From Metaphire vulgaris (Eukaryota; Annelida; Clitellata; Crassiclitellata; Megascolecidae): a stretch of DNA of 64,000 bases. The translations under genes were made by a program, and so were the position numbers. The stretch covers positions 20,336,503 to 20,400,502 of the forward strand of contig CM030836.1 of assembly GCA_018105865.1 (NCBI GenBank). The letters are read 5' to 3'. The notes beneath the pieces are model-generated. The model made no database searches, was not told the origin of the DNA, and was given only the letters and a program-made list of their open reading frames with translations. This document shows positions 1 through 14,510 of this stretch, piece by piece. How positions within the stretch are numbered: position 1 is the first letter of the stretch; the number at the start of each line of letters is the position of its first letter.

Positions 1-865
1 AGCATTGAGATTAGCATAATAATTATTATATATTCTAATGTTTCCAATTGTACAATAATGTGCTGATTCGTTTCTCAAACGGTTTGTTCAGGATGCATAA
101 TTATAAGTGAATATTGCAAAGAAGTGCAGCGCTGAGATTAAGTGCGTGGGGCGCTTTAGGAGTGAGGAGACAGAGGCTGGTTTTTGTCACTGTTCCATTT
201 TGTGCTGGTGCAGGTGCTGCCACTGTGATATCGAGGTCACAGGATCACCCCCACCCCCACCCACCCACTCCCCACTCAGAGGAACTGCAGAGTTGTTAGG
301 AAGCTTGAATTCTCTCAGCCAGGAAGAAATCAAGATTAAGTCTGCGCTATTTCTACAAGTCTAAGGTCATGAACTTTAGCACAGCCTGTTTTACGTCTAT
401 CCTTTTATTACCAAACACGGATTATGTGATTCCGATTCTCTCCTATGCTTATAAGTTTCATATAATTTGAATGGTACCCTGACTTGACTTTAACGGGGGA
501 GGGGTTGCCTGTAAATCGTAGTTTAATTTGCAGTAGTGTTTTCTTTGTGGCGTTTGCTTTTACAGATTTGTGAAAATTGCGTCATGTTTGACGAGGCTTA
601 TTCACTGAACTGTGGACTGACTGTCATCTGTCCAATCAATCAATCGATCAATCAATCAACTTCTATAGCACCACTACCATAATGCCCAGGACATCAGCTG
701 GTGGTGCACCAAATCCAAATTGAATTACAGCCAGGTCAAGCCGGAAAAGATCAGTCAGAAATGGACTGATATCCTTGATTTGAGTGTCTTGTCTTGTGCG
801 ATTGTTAAGTGGCGCTATAGAAGTTCGAGGATAGATATTCGAATGGAAACTGCTGTTGCTTTTAG
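1..865. other. Left edge: 5' flank or first intron of LRP5/6
   Basis: I see no convincing exon here. The first recognisable LRP5/6 exon starts at 866 in the middle of a codon, so at least one upstream exon with the start codon and signal peptide is missing and probably lies left of the window. The stretch holds a CCCA-rich tract near 247–275 and a repeat pair at 640–826. Confidence 0.6.
640..826. repeat. Inverted pair of ACTTCTATAGCGCC-family SINE ends
   Basis: An (ATCA)n tract runs into ACTTCTATAGCACCAC at about 660, and the segment closes with GTGGCGCTATAGAAGTT at about 810–826, so the ends are inverted copies of each other. The same motif, with an (ATCA)n or (TGAT)n tail, recurs near 25720, 38085, 38430, 48911, 52768, 57225 and 63905. 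It is therefore a dispersed short element. Confidence 0.6.
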
Positions 866-3660
866 GCTTGCCCAAGCTGCTCTTTACGAACCGCTTCAAC
901 ATATGCTCGGTCGACGTGGGCGGCGGCGGTCACGGCGGCTCCGAGCTGGTCATATCTGGACTGAAGGACGCCGCGGCCTTGGACTTCCTCTACGAAGACC
1001 AGGTGGTGTACTGGACGGACGTCAGCCAGGAGCGCGTCAAGAGCGCACGACTCGACGGATCGCCGAGCGTCGTCGACGTCGTCGCGACCGGACTTGTGTC
1101 GCCGGACGGACTCGCGTGCGACTGGGTGACCAGGAAGCTGTACTGGGTCGACTCGGAGACGAACCGCATCGAGGCGAGCAACCTGGACGGGTCGATGCGC
1201 AGGGTCCTGTTCTGGAGGGACCTCGACCAGCCGCGGGCGGTCGCCCTGGATCCGGTCCACGGGTACGGTGCCGCTTTCTGGTTTTCTCGTCGTCGACGGC
1301 GTACCCAGGCGCTCTTTTAGTATTTAGACGTCTGCATTATTTTCGGGATGAATGTGTTTTTTATCCAAGAAAGTTTGACCACAGTTTTAGACCCATTTTC
1401 TATCCACCCACCGGTAGACTGTAATCTATATATGTCCGGCGGGATGTCCTGGATTTGACCCGGATTTTAAATGATTTTGACCTGGTCTGCTATTGGCTGA
1501 TGTGTACTAGATTAGATTAGAACCACTTAGAAGTTAGAACCCTGGAGACATCTATATACAACTGAACAGAGTATGCTGATAATGATTCTGGTGCATGCTG
1601 TACTTAAACCCCTGGGAATTCCATATCAGATACTTAATCGTAGTATCCTTTCCGTTATCCTTCCTGTATCCTTCCGCTGTCCTCCATTCAACCGTCATGT
1701 CGTGGTAGTTATTGTTTGTGGTGCAATCATTTTATATTTATAGTTCCTCCACATATATTCTGAATGAGTTCAAATGGGACAGGCAAGTGCTTAGGCGCCA
1801 GTAATAGCACCCGTTGTCTGTAATATAATTGACTTTCGGTCGTAATTTGGTCTTTCTCCGACCATTAGAGGGGAGTGGTTTACAAAGCCCTGCCCCTATG
1901 ATTGTTATAACTGATTGTGTTTAAAAAGTTCCCTCAGACCCCGACAGCATTTCCTATGTTCTCGGTTGCAGTCTGCACTAGCGCTTGTCGACCCAAGTTA
2001 TCCATTGCAAAAACAGATCCAGGTTGAAACAGCCAGTGGAAATACTAAAGCAGACTAAATTCATCTGTGTTAACCCCTTAACTGGGGATCCCGGATATAT
2101 CCGTCCATTTTACATTGAGTTACAGTTAAATACATGGTTAAGGGGTTAATAGCCCGCTGCAGTCTTAGTAGTACGTTCAGAACTGCATTGTATCGTTCCT
2201 CTTTTACTGGACTCACTTTTTGCCCAGCAGTAAGGGCCTCTACGGTTTTTCCGGACTTGATAATGCATTGGATCTGTAGTGTTATTTACAATTTCGGGCT
2301 TTCATTGGAGTATACAGAAGTAGATAAAGCCAGATAAAAATAATTTATAGTGGGTCAGATTTTTGTGCGGTTTCCGCTGTGGAGAAGTAGGGCCTATATC
2401 GGTGCCAGGTGATTGTTTTTAAAATGCAAAATGGCAGATGGATGGACGGATGGATGGAAGAAATGAAGGATTATTTTGGATAAAGAGAATGATCCAGTGG
2501 GTTAGGCCTATATCATGCTTCTCGTCTATCGTCACGGCTGTAAAACATTCCTAAATGGCTTCTGGAGCAGACCTTTCACTGAAATTTATCTTCTGCTGAT
2601 AACAGGCTCGTCCATAGATACCATATCTTACGGAGAGATAACGCAAAAACGCCCAGTGGCGACTGACTGTATAGTGTACGTGTCTTCCCCGATGGCATAT
2701 CTTGGCTGTGAGGCCATATGGCTAGACAATTTCCAATCTTACTTGCTCACTTTGGATGGATAGTGGACCGACTGGATGAGTAATCATGGGGGGCGCAACA
2801 GGGTGGGCCATGGCCCACCCAATATTTAGGCCCAATGGGCCACAATGTGTTTGGCCCACCCAATTTCAATTGGCAAATTACAATGTTTTGTGGAACTAAT
2901 AACCCCAAATCCCCAATATATTGGCATAATATTGCCATATATAATTGAGATGTCACAGATATGGAAGACCATTAAAAATTATTATATTTATATAACCATG
3001 CAACTGTGTTTTTCAATGATCGATTGATCGTAACGGCAAGAATTTCTCGCTGCGCTGTCTTGACTCTGAAATATTGGCCATGTTGGCATACCCAATATTT
3101 GGCTTGTGGCGCCCTCCATGGTTTTAATTCGTTTCATCACTCTTCTGAATTTTTGCATATCTATAGCCTACTGTAGCACTAGCATTGTCCAATTTCAAAC
3201 AGGGTATCAATTTTATAATATTTTTGTGGTCTATAAAACCTGTTGCAGAAGAAACCAGCTCTCTTAAGCGCCATCTTATCTCTCGATTGATTTTTTAGAC
3301 ATTTGACAAAGAAGAGATTTCTGAAAGAAATTGTATAGTGTCGTTTCAAATGGCTCATTATTTTTATGGCATTTCGAAAGCTCTAGAAAAAAATTGAGAC
3401 AGAATATATTGACAATTCTAGTACGGTTTGACACAGCAAAGATGGGGACACAAGAATATGTGGTTTTAATTCATTTCATCACTCCTGAATTTTTGCATAT
3501 CTATAGCCTACTGTAGCACTAGTCCTTGCATTGTCCAATTTCAAACAGGCCATGTTGGCCCACCCAATATTTGGCTTGTGGCGCCCTCCATGTGAGTAAT
3601 ATCTTTCGCAGATTGCACCACCCTATTCCACCCCAATGTTCTTCACTTCAGTAATTATGC

Positions 3661-3702
<42 letters not shown>

Positions 3703-4131
3703 TGGATTTTAGGTGGTTTAGTAGGATATCTCCTGTGTTGAAAACCGTTGTCACTCATACATCCTTCAAACTTATTCCAGCTTCTGTGTGTCTGCTACAG
3801 ATTTTAGCTTTGAATCTACATAAAAACCCAACACAATTTTCAGTATACAATGCCAAAACAGAACACATATTACATTTCAGTTCCTCATAATTTTCTTGGG
3901 TACTATAATACCGGTAATTATGCCTGTGCATATACTCTAAGGCACTTTTTTCACTGGCCTCTAAACCTCCCCCCCCCAGCACCCTCACCCCTCCCACCGC
4001 TATCCGCATGTAAATTCTAAACGGCCACATAATTAATCATGAGATGGAAATCTTGTACTGACAAACAAACAAAAACCCCCGCACGAGAAAGCGCCGCCCC
4101 TCTTTCCTAAGCTGTTTGGTAATTCAGAGTT

Positions 4132-4195
<64 letters not shown>

Positions 4196-7100
4196 GGTGA
4201 TTCATAATGTATAGCTGGATAATCAACCTAGCCGTACCGTTGCCGCATATATAACCTGCCCTATAGAGTACTGTATAAACTGTTTTTCCAAACCGGGCTG
4301 TTGATGTTGACCGCTGACCCCGCTGACCTCGGATGACCTCCACCGGATACCTGTTTCATTCGTCCTTTCTTCGGCTCTTCTCTTCTGTTGTGTCCGCTGT
4401 CACTTTAGGCAAACATTATATGAGGGTACTTGGATTGCCGGGGTGCCTTCAAGATGTCTGTGGCTGTCCACACCTCTTATCTGCAGCACTTGTTTCTCTC
4501 ACTTTGTGTGTTTGTCTCTGTCAGTTTGTGTGTCTGTCTCTGTCTTTCTCTCTCGTCCTCCTCCGCCTCCAGGTCTATTCCTTGGTTCCTGATTCCTTAA
4601 GGGGATATTGTCTATATCTCCAGTTGTGGAAGCACAAGTGTTTCTCGGTGATAAACTGTGAACTGTCTGCATGTCTGTGGACTTTGATAAATTTTATTCT
4701 ATGGTGTGAGGGGCCATGATTATTTTCCCTCCCCGTTTGTGAGCTGTTTTGCCCCAGGTAAAAGTCTTTTATCGGGAGGGGTTATTTGGGGGGAATTCTC
4801 ATTTCTGGGATTGGCGTTTGAGGTTACAGCAAGATAGAAATATCCAAAAACCGTCTTCCGTTTGATGAATGCCATTTGATGTTCACCCCTTGAAGACACA
4901 CTATGCAAATCTTTACATTACATTACATATTAAGTTTATTTCAAGATGATGAGACACACACAAATAGTGGAATAATCTAACAATGGAAATATAATTGAAT
5001 AAGCTTCTATTGTCTGTTTTTGTCAGATTTATGCAGAACCGTTGAGTGTTTTTTTTGGAGGTGGGTGGGTGGTAGGTAATGAAAAAGCTTGACAAGATAA
5101 CGTTTTTTGGCAGCCAAGATTTTATCACCTGAAAATGTCGATGGTTGGTTGATGTGCCCCCCCCCCTAATCCGGAATTCTGGCAACGCCACTGTTTCGCA
5201 ATGCAGTGAGAGCGAGTTTGCACTTTGCAGTGTGCTGGGTTGAAAGAGTGATGAGAATAAAGGAAAGAGTGCGTTTAGTTGTTGGGGGGGGGAGGGTGAA
5301 AGTGGGACTAATACCCGGACTATGGGCAAAGGAAACTATGCTAAATTTGTTAAATGGGACATGTTTCTCCCACATCTCCCACGGTGCGGAGGGGGTCGGT
5401 TGCCGCGGACACATATCCACTTGCTAATGGATGCCGATTGGACGGACCGACGGACGGATGGGCCATGGTAATGGGCCATTGTTTCGCTAGGCTGCTTATA
5501 CGGGGTCCCGATTAACTCGGCTAATTTGGGCGTCGCGAATGGCCGGCCGAATAATTTGAAATCTGTTCAGGTCGACCGACTCACTAAACCGCACTAAATT
5601 ACTCTGTCTGCACGGTGGTGCACTCCGGAGTGCATGACTGACAATCATGGCAGTTTGTTTCCTTTTGTGGAAAGGCTTGATTGATTAACTGTACTGCTGA
5701 CTTGCTAATCTCGTGTGATTGTCTTACCCCCCATAGTATTAATTATCCCAGTGGGGTAGTTGAGTGGCGCTAAAGAGGCTGTTAAAAGATTTAATTGATG
5801 GAGGATGGCGGGGGGGTCACTGGCAGTGGGTGGTAATGGTAATTGCGGTAGGATGACCTCAGCGTACTTACCGGCAATTGTGGTATGACTATGATTTTTG
5901 GTTATTGCTCTTTATATACAGTGTAACCATGGCAATTCTCACCATTCTTTGAGGTTACTTGGATTTCCTAGTTTAGTTTGTTAAGTATTGTATCTTTCGC
6001 AGAGTATGTATTGCCGTTTTGTAATACTTTCTATGCATTTCGGTGCTTGTAGTTCATGCTGTATTCCATAGAGTTGTAGGACAGTGGGTACCCTAGTCTT
6101 TCTAGTGCCTCATGAAAAATTATGGCTTATAATGTTCGAGATGGGCTTTCCCGCAAATCTGGTTCAGTTGCTAAGAAAAATTTGTACGAAAACCAAAAGG
6201 AAGGGTTGCCATCAGAAAAATGAAAACCATAATGGAGAGATAAAAATGTCAGCATTAGAACGAAGAAGAGAATAATAGAACGTATCGTATGGAGTACAGC
6301 ATCATATGGACGCGAAAGCTGGACTTTGAAGACAAATATACAAAAATACAAAGAAAGAATAGAAGCTTTCGAAATGTACTCATTATGCAACATGCAATGC
6401 ACAAGTTGGAGAGGGAGAGGAAAACCAATGAAGAGGTTTTGCAACTGTCAGATACAGAAAGACGGTTGCAACATTTTGGGCACGTACAGCGGAACAGCGA
6501 CGCCAACACTAGAAAGGACAATCCAGCAAGGAATGATTCCTCCGGGAACAAGACGAAGAGGGCGACCAAGGAAACGATGGGCGGGTGACGTGAAAGAGTG
6601 GACAGGACTGCAGATGTCAGCAGCAGCAGCAGCAGTCAAGAAGACATTGCTGGAGAAAGGAAAGTCATGCTGTCACCTCAACTTTAGTTCATCAAGGAAC
6701 AAGAAGTTGATGATGATGATGATTCCGGTGCTTACAGTTCAGGGCTCTGCCTGTCTGTTGTGTGTGTGTGTGTGTGTGCGTAATGCAAATCTAAACGATT
6801 TGCACTCAATGACTTTGCCAGCTGGGAACAAATTCACTTCTGCTTCTTCTGCACTGATAAAAGTTTTAAGTTGTAGGCCTATTCAAAGTACAGTATTGTA
6901 TTTCCTACTGCACAGAGGTCACAATTGTTAGTCAATGAATTAACTTAGTAGAAATACTTTTACAAGATGAGTGACACGTTGAATGCAATTTGTTTCTCAA
7001 CTCACTCGCTGTCCTGAGTTCATAGTTGCTCATAGAAGATGTGTGTTTCCATTTTTGTAAAAACGAGTAAACAGATGTAGTTAGAATGTGAATTTAACTA

Positions 7101-10055
7101 TACAGATTTCCCAATAGAGATGAACTTGGTCGAAATTCTTGAACTCTTTTCTGTCGCATGTACCAGGTATTTCTATTGGACCGATTGGGGCGAAACCGCA
7201 AAGATCGAGCGAGCCGCGATGGACGGCAATCCAGCGTCGCGCGAAGTCATAGTCAGCACCAACATCTCGCGACCAAACGGTCTTACGATCGACTACGACG
7301 AAGCTCGGATCTACTGGACGGACGCCCGGCTGCGCTACATCCACAGTGCGAACTTGGACGGTTCCGATCGCCTCGCGATTGTGACGGAGTCTATGCTTCA
7401 TTCGTTTTCGATTCCATTTGCCGTTACGGTTTTCGGGAGTAGCATGTACTGGACCGACTGGCACACGCGAACAATCTACGCCTGTAACAAGTCGGATGCT
7501 AACAACAGCATGCGGTCAATTACCGATCGATTGTATTTGCCAATGGGAGTTCATGTGTTTAACGCGCAGAGACAGCCGAAAAGTAAGTGCATCAGTGGTT
7601 TCAGTAATCTCTGCTGTTCGGTTATAATATAGTAATAGTGATGCTATATGATTATGATAGAACTATGATATGAACTGATAGAAAAATACACAGAGGCAAA
7701 TAAAACTGTATACATCAATTTCATCGATTACAAACAGGCTTTTGACTCAGTATGGCACGAAGGCTTATGGCAGGCTATGAGAAACATTGGTATAGAAGAG
7801 AAACTAATAAATCTAATACAAGCAATATACAAGAAAATGGAAAGTGCAGTAAAAGTTGATAAAGACCTATCAGAATGGTTTAAAACAGAAGTTGGGAATA
7901 GACAGGGATGCGTGCTATCTCCATCTCTCTTCATAATAATTCTAGAAGTAATCTTTAAAATAGCAACTGAGAATCTAAACATTGGAGTGAATTGTAGTGA
8001 GAAAATATATCAAACCTTAAATTTGCAGACGATGTAAGCTTACTAGCGGAGAGTGCTAGAGGTTTAGAAAGGCTTACAGACCAAGTAAATCAAACAAGCA
8101 GAAGATTTGGACTGGATTAATCCAGCAAAACTAAAGTCATGGCAGTCAACAAAAAAAGAGAGAAAATGATACACATATCAGTAGAAGGAAACAACATCGA
8201 ACAAGTAAAGAATTTTACATATGTGGGAGGAGAAATATCAAGCGATGGAAGACACGAACAAGATATTAAAAAGAGAGCAGCAAAAGGATTACAGACAATG
8301 GGAAGACTTAGACATATTTGGAATGCTAAAGAAATAAAGATCAACACAAAAATTCAAATATACAACACTATCATTGTTCCACAAATGCTTTATGGATCAG
8401 AAACGTGGATATTAAAAAGAGCAGATGAAAACAGACTATTGGTGGCAGAAATGAGTTGTTTGAGAAAGATATTGGGAGTAAGTAAATTACAAAGAATAAG
8501 AAATGAAGACATCAGGAAAAGACTGGGAATGAAAGAGACAATAATAGATAAAATCAGAAGAAGAAGACTTAGATGGTATGGACATGTAAATAGAATGAAC
8601 AGTAACAGACTCCCATATAAAGCACTCTACACATACAAAGAAGGAAAAAGAGGAAGAGGAAGACCCAGGAAAAAGTGGATGGATAACATCAAAGAAGACT
8701 TCGAAAGATATCAAATGACAATAATAGATGGAATGAGATTAACAACGGAAAAAGATAAATGGAAAAGTTTTGTGTCTAGCTATTGCCGCTAATGAGCTGG
8801 CAGAAAGCAACTATGATGATGATGATGATACGATTATGACAATATTTTATAGTTGATTCACTCAAGCCCTGTGTGGATTGCTTGTAGCACATTAGGCCAA
8901 TCACATTTAGTTCATCAATTATCAAAGTGCTATATAAATTGAATTTTATCTTTACTAGCAGCTGAGAAATGCTATTACGTGAATGAATTCACAAGAAAAC
9001 AGCCTTTGGGGCTGTTTTCTTGTGAATTTGGGGGGTATATATACCGATAAACCCACCCACCCCTCTCGCTACGCCCCTGGTATGGCTATAAACGTATGGC
9101 TATAGGTTGCTATTCGAACCGTTAATTATTAGGAAATAGGCTATCTCTGTAGTGTTCTGGTTCTGGGTGATGTATTTTGAAATTTTTATCATCGTTGGTG
9201 TGCTGATCATAGCAGTCTATTTTGTCGCCAAAAGTGTGGTCACCGCGTGCGACAAAATATCTGCAGTCCTCTAGCGCCGAGTGGAAGCGCGAATCACAAC
9301 TCAGAGTTTAAGTTCTACTCTTTCCCGCGCAGTAGCTCATTTATTGTTTCTGCGTATTATTCGCATCGATTGTCTGCACTCTGCACTCGCTTGTCCTGCA
9401 CGGAGCATCACTTCTGGGTGTTGTGCTGCTGCGCTTTTATCCGATAACCGGGCGCTTTCGTTCGCGATCGATCCGCGCCGCACCATCTACCTGCCTCCCT
9501 ATTGATCTTTGCCACATCTGAGACGACCTTTAAGGCTATTGACGTTTTCCCTGTCTCCCGGAAAGCCTTATGGATTTTCTCTGTCCGGAAGGCATCTAGT
9601 CTCTGGGAACCGCGCAGAGGGTGACAGCGTTGTTTGCCAAAGTGCCTTAGCGCCACGCGTGCGCCTTGTTTGCTTACTTACATACTTACTCTGGCGGTGT
9701 TGTGATTTTGCTGCCGCTCAAGATTCCGAGTTCCAACTGAGTGTCGAATGTTGATTCTGTGCTGGGTACTGGTGTACTGGTTACTTCTTTCTTTACTGGC
9801 TACTGGTGTACTGGTTACTTCTTTCTGTACTGGTTACTGGTTACTTATTTCTGAACTTTTGGTGTACTGGTTACTTCTTTGTGTACTGGTTACTTCTTTC
9901 TGTACTGGTTACTGGTTACTTATTTCTGTACTTCTGGTGTACTGGTTACTTCTTTGTGTACTGGTTACTTCTTTCTTTACTGGCTACTGTATGTTTTTTT
10001 AGTTGTAAGGTGTCCTAGTAGTACTTGTACGATATGCCACCATAATCAGTTCATG

Positions 10056-10102
<47 letters not shown>

Positions 10103-13100
10103 TGGTGTACAGTTTAGTGGTTACCGGTACTTCTTTCTTTCTTACTGGTTACTGGTTACTAATGTAATGGTGTCACTTTTTATGTAAACCACGTTTGGTC
10201 GTATTATTTTTGCTTGAACGGGTATCACGCTGCTTTAATATCTATGCTTATTTGTGTTGCTGTGCTTTTAAAAAATGCTTCATTGTGCGAAATAGAGCCT
10301 ATTTATTGGGTTTCAGTTTTTTTTATATCTGCAGCTTGTTTGTTGAAAGAATCTACAAATATTTAGGAACTTCTCCTGTTTCTTTCCTTATTAGGTCTTT
10401 GACTTTACTGTTATTTTTTAGTTCAAGTTTTGTGATATAATTGTCTCTGGCAGCAGTTGAAAAAAGCCAAATGTTTCTTTAACCCCTTAACCGTGTATTT
10501 AACTGTAACTCAATGTAAAATGGCCGGATATATCCGGGATTCCCAGTTAAGGGGTTAATGAAAAGCATATTTATCTTGCAAGGTTGCTTTTTGGTTGAAA
10601 AGCCGAATGTTTAAATAGGAATTTCTTTTAAATGTCATTTGCTATTTTTTGTATTTGTTTCTGTCCAATACTTATTACAAAATAACGGCCTTTAGTAGGA
10701 ACTGTGGTTTTTAATGAACAAATTCACGTCTTTGTGGAGTATTTTCTAAGGAAAGTTTGCCTTTGGGCAGTGCATTGTGTACCAACTACCAGGCACAGCA
10801 GTGATTTTGGTGTGAATTTTTATCAGAACTGTGCTTTATTCCAATCTTTGCAAATTTTCAAAGCCCACCACATGCCTGTGCCTATCGAAAACAGAGCCCT
10901 GCTATGCCAAGAATAACATTACACGCAAGAACTGTAAATATTTCGTACAGGATCGTATGCTTTTATAAACTCGCGGCTCACAATAGCTTGTAAATATGGT
11001 TGATGCGCGTGTTTACCCTTTAGGATATCATGTATGCGCGTGTTTACCTTACGTATGTTTGCTTATGATTTGTGTGCCTATGTTTTGTAGGCAGAAACCC
11101 TTGCGGCGAAATGAACGGCGGATGTTCGCATCTTTGTTTTCTGTCGCCATGGTTTCCCTTCTACAGTTGCCAGTGCCCCACCGGGATACGTCTCCTTGAC
11201 GACAACACAACTTGTGATAGAGGTACGCTGGAAAACGTAGGATAGGCTGTGATCCGATCTCACGCGATAATGCATTCCTTCTGTTGACAGTGGTGTGTCA
11301 AGTATAATGTAGGCCTACAGTATGCTTATTATGTTTTTGTTGTTGATATTGTACAGAAATGAGTGGACTAGGGGATATTGCATCCGTGCTATGTTTGCCA
11401 ATGCGTTTGACAGGTTTAGTTTCTCTGCCGATGATATTTTGAGTGCATTTACGTACGTAAGATTTATTTTACACGGTGAATTTTATTGTCACCGTATTTG
11501 CATATGACAGCGTAACTCCACAAACCTGCATCTGTTGATAACTATCAGATTTTTGCAATGATTTTAATTTCTATAATTCAAGAACTTTTAAAATAATTCT
11601 GTGTTACATGTGTTTACAGCTTACGTCTGTTTGTAATGTTACCATAGTACGGTACTAATCGAATGAACCAAACTTTATACCGATCTTTGAAGGCCCGTCA
11701 GAGATGTTGCTGTTGGCAAGACGTACGGACATTCGACTGATTTCGCTCGACACGCCCGATTTTCTCGACGTCGTTCTGGAAATCAGTGACGTCCGCAACG
11801 CCATCGCCGTCGACTACGACCCGGTTGAGAGAATGGTCTACTGGACCGACGACGACCTTCACGTCATACGCCGCGCCAGTATCAACGGCTCTGGTAAGCA
11901 CACACACACACACACACACAAAGCTATCGTAGCTGTTCCTAAGGTTTGGAGGATCTAAAATACTTTGTTTTCGGATTTCATGATTACAAAGATCTCATTT
12001 GCATTGAAGTTGATTATGTTTATTGTTAAAATATTCGATCAATCAGTATCTTAATTACATTGGGCTATAGTTTGATTAGGCACGGGGTGGGGGTCCCAAT
12101 CTCTATTGGGATTGTGACCAGTTGTGGGATTAGTGGAAAATTGTTGATTATTTGGGGACGGAGGGGAGGGTAGGTAGTATGAGACCGAGGAGAATGGATT
12201 AAATAGGTGAAAGAGGCTGAAAGCGCTTGAGCATGACACTCAATGCCGTTTTGCTTTTTGCTCAATAAAACATTTATCGCTGGAAAATGTCATGTATCCC
12301 CCTCCCCCCTTATTGCGGAATCCTGGCTACATCGCCGTGCCTACGACTTTGCTTCATGGTAGTCCTATGGTCCTACGATGACCAGTTTCTGTATTGTTGT
12401 CTGGATTTGAGATGATTTGCGTAAATGTCGAATTTTCGTGTATGTGTGTGTGTGTTTTTTGTGCCAAGTCGTCGAAACTTTTGTTGACATCGAAGTCTAT
12501 CATCCAGACGGAATTGCGGTCGACTGGTTGTCACGCAATCTCTATTGGACGGACACCGGCTCCGATCTGATCCAGGTTGCGAAACTCACCGATTTCACGA
12601 GGAAAGTGATCATCTCCGAGGGACTTGACGAGCCGAGGGCGATCGTAGTCGACCCTCTTAAGGGGTAAGCGTATGGCTCAGGGGCGTAGCCAGGAATTTG
12701 ATTTGGAAGGGTATAAATATTTTGGGTGGGTATAGATATAAACCATATAACCCACATAAACCACATAAACCATATAAACCACATATAACCACATGTAAAT
12801 CACATAAAAAACTTTAAGGTAGACTGATTTTGGGGGGTATATATACTGATATACCCCCCTGTCGCTACACCCCTGGTATGGCTATAAACGTATGGCTATA
12901 GGTATTTCAAAAATTTAAACTAAGCGCCCTGAGAATAAGTTAGCTGCTGCTGCTGCTTAGAAATCAGTTGTTAGAAATTAAGGCTACATGAATTTATGAG
13001 ATTTTACTTACTTGCTTGCCTACACTTGGCGCTTCTAACCATATTATTTCAAGCCCTTAGCTATACTGTTGCTTGCATTTGATTCAAATGTGGCTATGTT

Positions 13101-14452
13101 ATTTTTAAAATTTGGCGCCGTTAAAAATTATGCAATCTCTTCTCAAATGACAAATGCACACACAATCACACACACACGCACACACACACACACTCAAGCA
13201 CACACATACAGGCACCTACAGTTTTAGAAGCATATGTTTTTATCTAATTAGTCTACTGAATTATTTGTGTGTTTGTGTGTGTGTGTGTGTATGTATATAT
13301 GTGTATATACATATATATATATATATATTATATGGCACTACAGAAGTTTTGGATTAGATTATATTGTGCTAGGATGTTCCCGCAATACCTGGCGTGTCTC
13401 ACTTCTGATATTTATGACTCGTTTTCAGAATTAATTTGCTATTTGGAGCTTTGTGCAAAATGTCCTGCCTTCCAAGATTGGTTTTTTTATTGTATTCTGG
13501 CTAAGGGTCCTTATGTCCTGTGCTAATACTGCCCCTGTTACAGTGTTATTGGTTTCCCACTCGGGGAGGGGTGTTTTGCACTCAAGCGCCTCTGAAAGCT
13601 TCTTGCAGTTGATTGGCCAACAAATTGGGTTGCTGTGACCTAATTAGTTTTTGTTGAATTAGTTTGTCCTTACTTTTTGCAGAATAGGACAATTTTATTC
13701 ATCTTATTCATTGATTATTGTCTTATGGGACTGCAGTGCAGTGCAGTGAAATTGTAACAGCATTGAACTGTTGATTGTACATGCGTTCGATTTATTCTCA
13801 TTACATCCGTTACTCTCATTACATCTGTAATTATTTGATTACATTACCGTATGTGTCTTTCAAATGCGATTGAGATATTCGTGATATTAATGTGCAGACT
13901 TGATTTGTATTTGTTTTAAAAATGTACTAGAATCAACCAACCCCCTACATATGTATCAGTTTGAGTATATGTTGTTGAATTTGTAGGTACATGTATTGGA
14001 GCGATTGGGGCAAGAACAGCAAGATTGAGAGGTCCGGTTTGGACGGTTCCGACCGAACGGTTTTGGTCAGCGATGACCTCGGTTGGCCGAACGGTCTGAC
14101 CGTCGACCACGCCGAAGACAAGCTTTACTGGGCCGACGCCAAGCTCGACGTCATCAAATACATTCACTTGAATGGAAGCGTGCATAGAATTCTTGTGGCG
14201 GAACACATTCCGCACATCTTTGGCTTTGCTCTGCTTGGTAAAGAGACCGATAATTGTAATTCATTTTGCGCGTTGTAAATAACATTAGGGGCATGGTGGA
14301 GTATAGTGGTTACGAATCTTGCGATGCAACTGGAGGGCAGCGGGTTCGAATCTGACCCCACCACTGAATAGCGACCTTAGGTATGTTGTTCACCTATTAT
14401 TGCTCAGCACTTAACCGGTACTTTGTGAATGACATAAAGTGCGCTAACAACC

Positions 14453-14510
<58 letters not shown>

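Larger units (their letters stand above)
1263..7166 (+). other. LRP5/6 intron 1 (about 5.9 kb), repeat-filled
   Basis: No coding exon is recognised. The intron holds an 80-bp TTAA element (2070–2149), a composite repeat (3077–3592), (TAA)n at 3661–3700, (CT)n at 4134–4193, a broken CAGTGGCG-type hAT end finishing at about 5192, and an RTE LINE fragment (about 6100–6728). Confidence 0.7.

Noticed and set aside
114..230. Open frame ending LVFVTVPFCAGAG before a GT, phase-compatible with LRP5/6 exon 1, as a signal-peptide exon
   Set aside because: No ATG lies in frame: the in-frame ATG at 93 is followed by a stop at 108. The hydrophobic stretch is short. Phase match alone is weak evidence.
9748..10000. 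Possible CRISPR-like array
   Set aside because: Repeat units vary and run together without unique spacers. The genome is animal.
9748..10187. Long hydrophobic open frames ([13 protein letters not shown] repeats) suggesting a membrane protein
   Set aside because: They are produced by the TACTGGTTACTT minisatellite, and all three frames give similar artefacts.
14288..14370. tRNA gene
   Set aside because: A and B boxes are present, but the arms do not form a tRNA cloverleaf, and a SINE body with (TAA)n tail follows.
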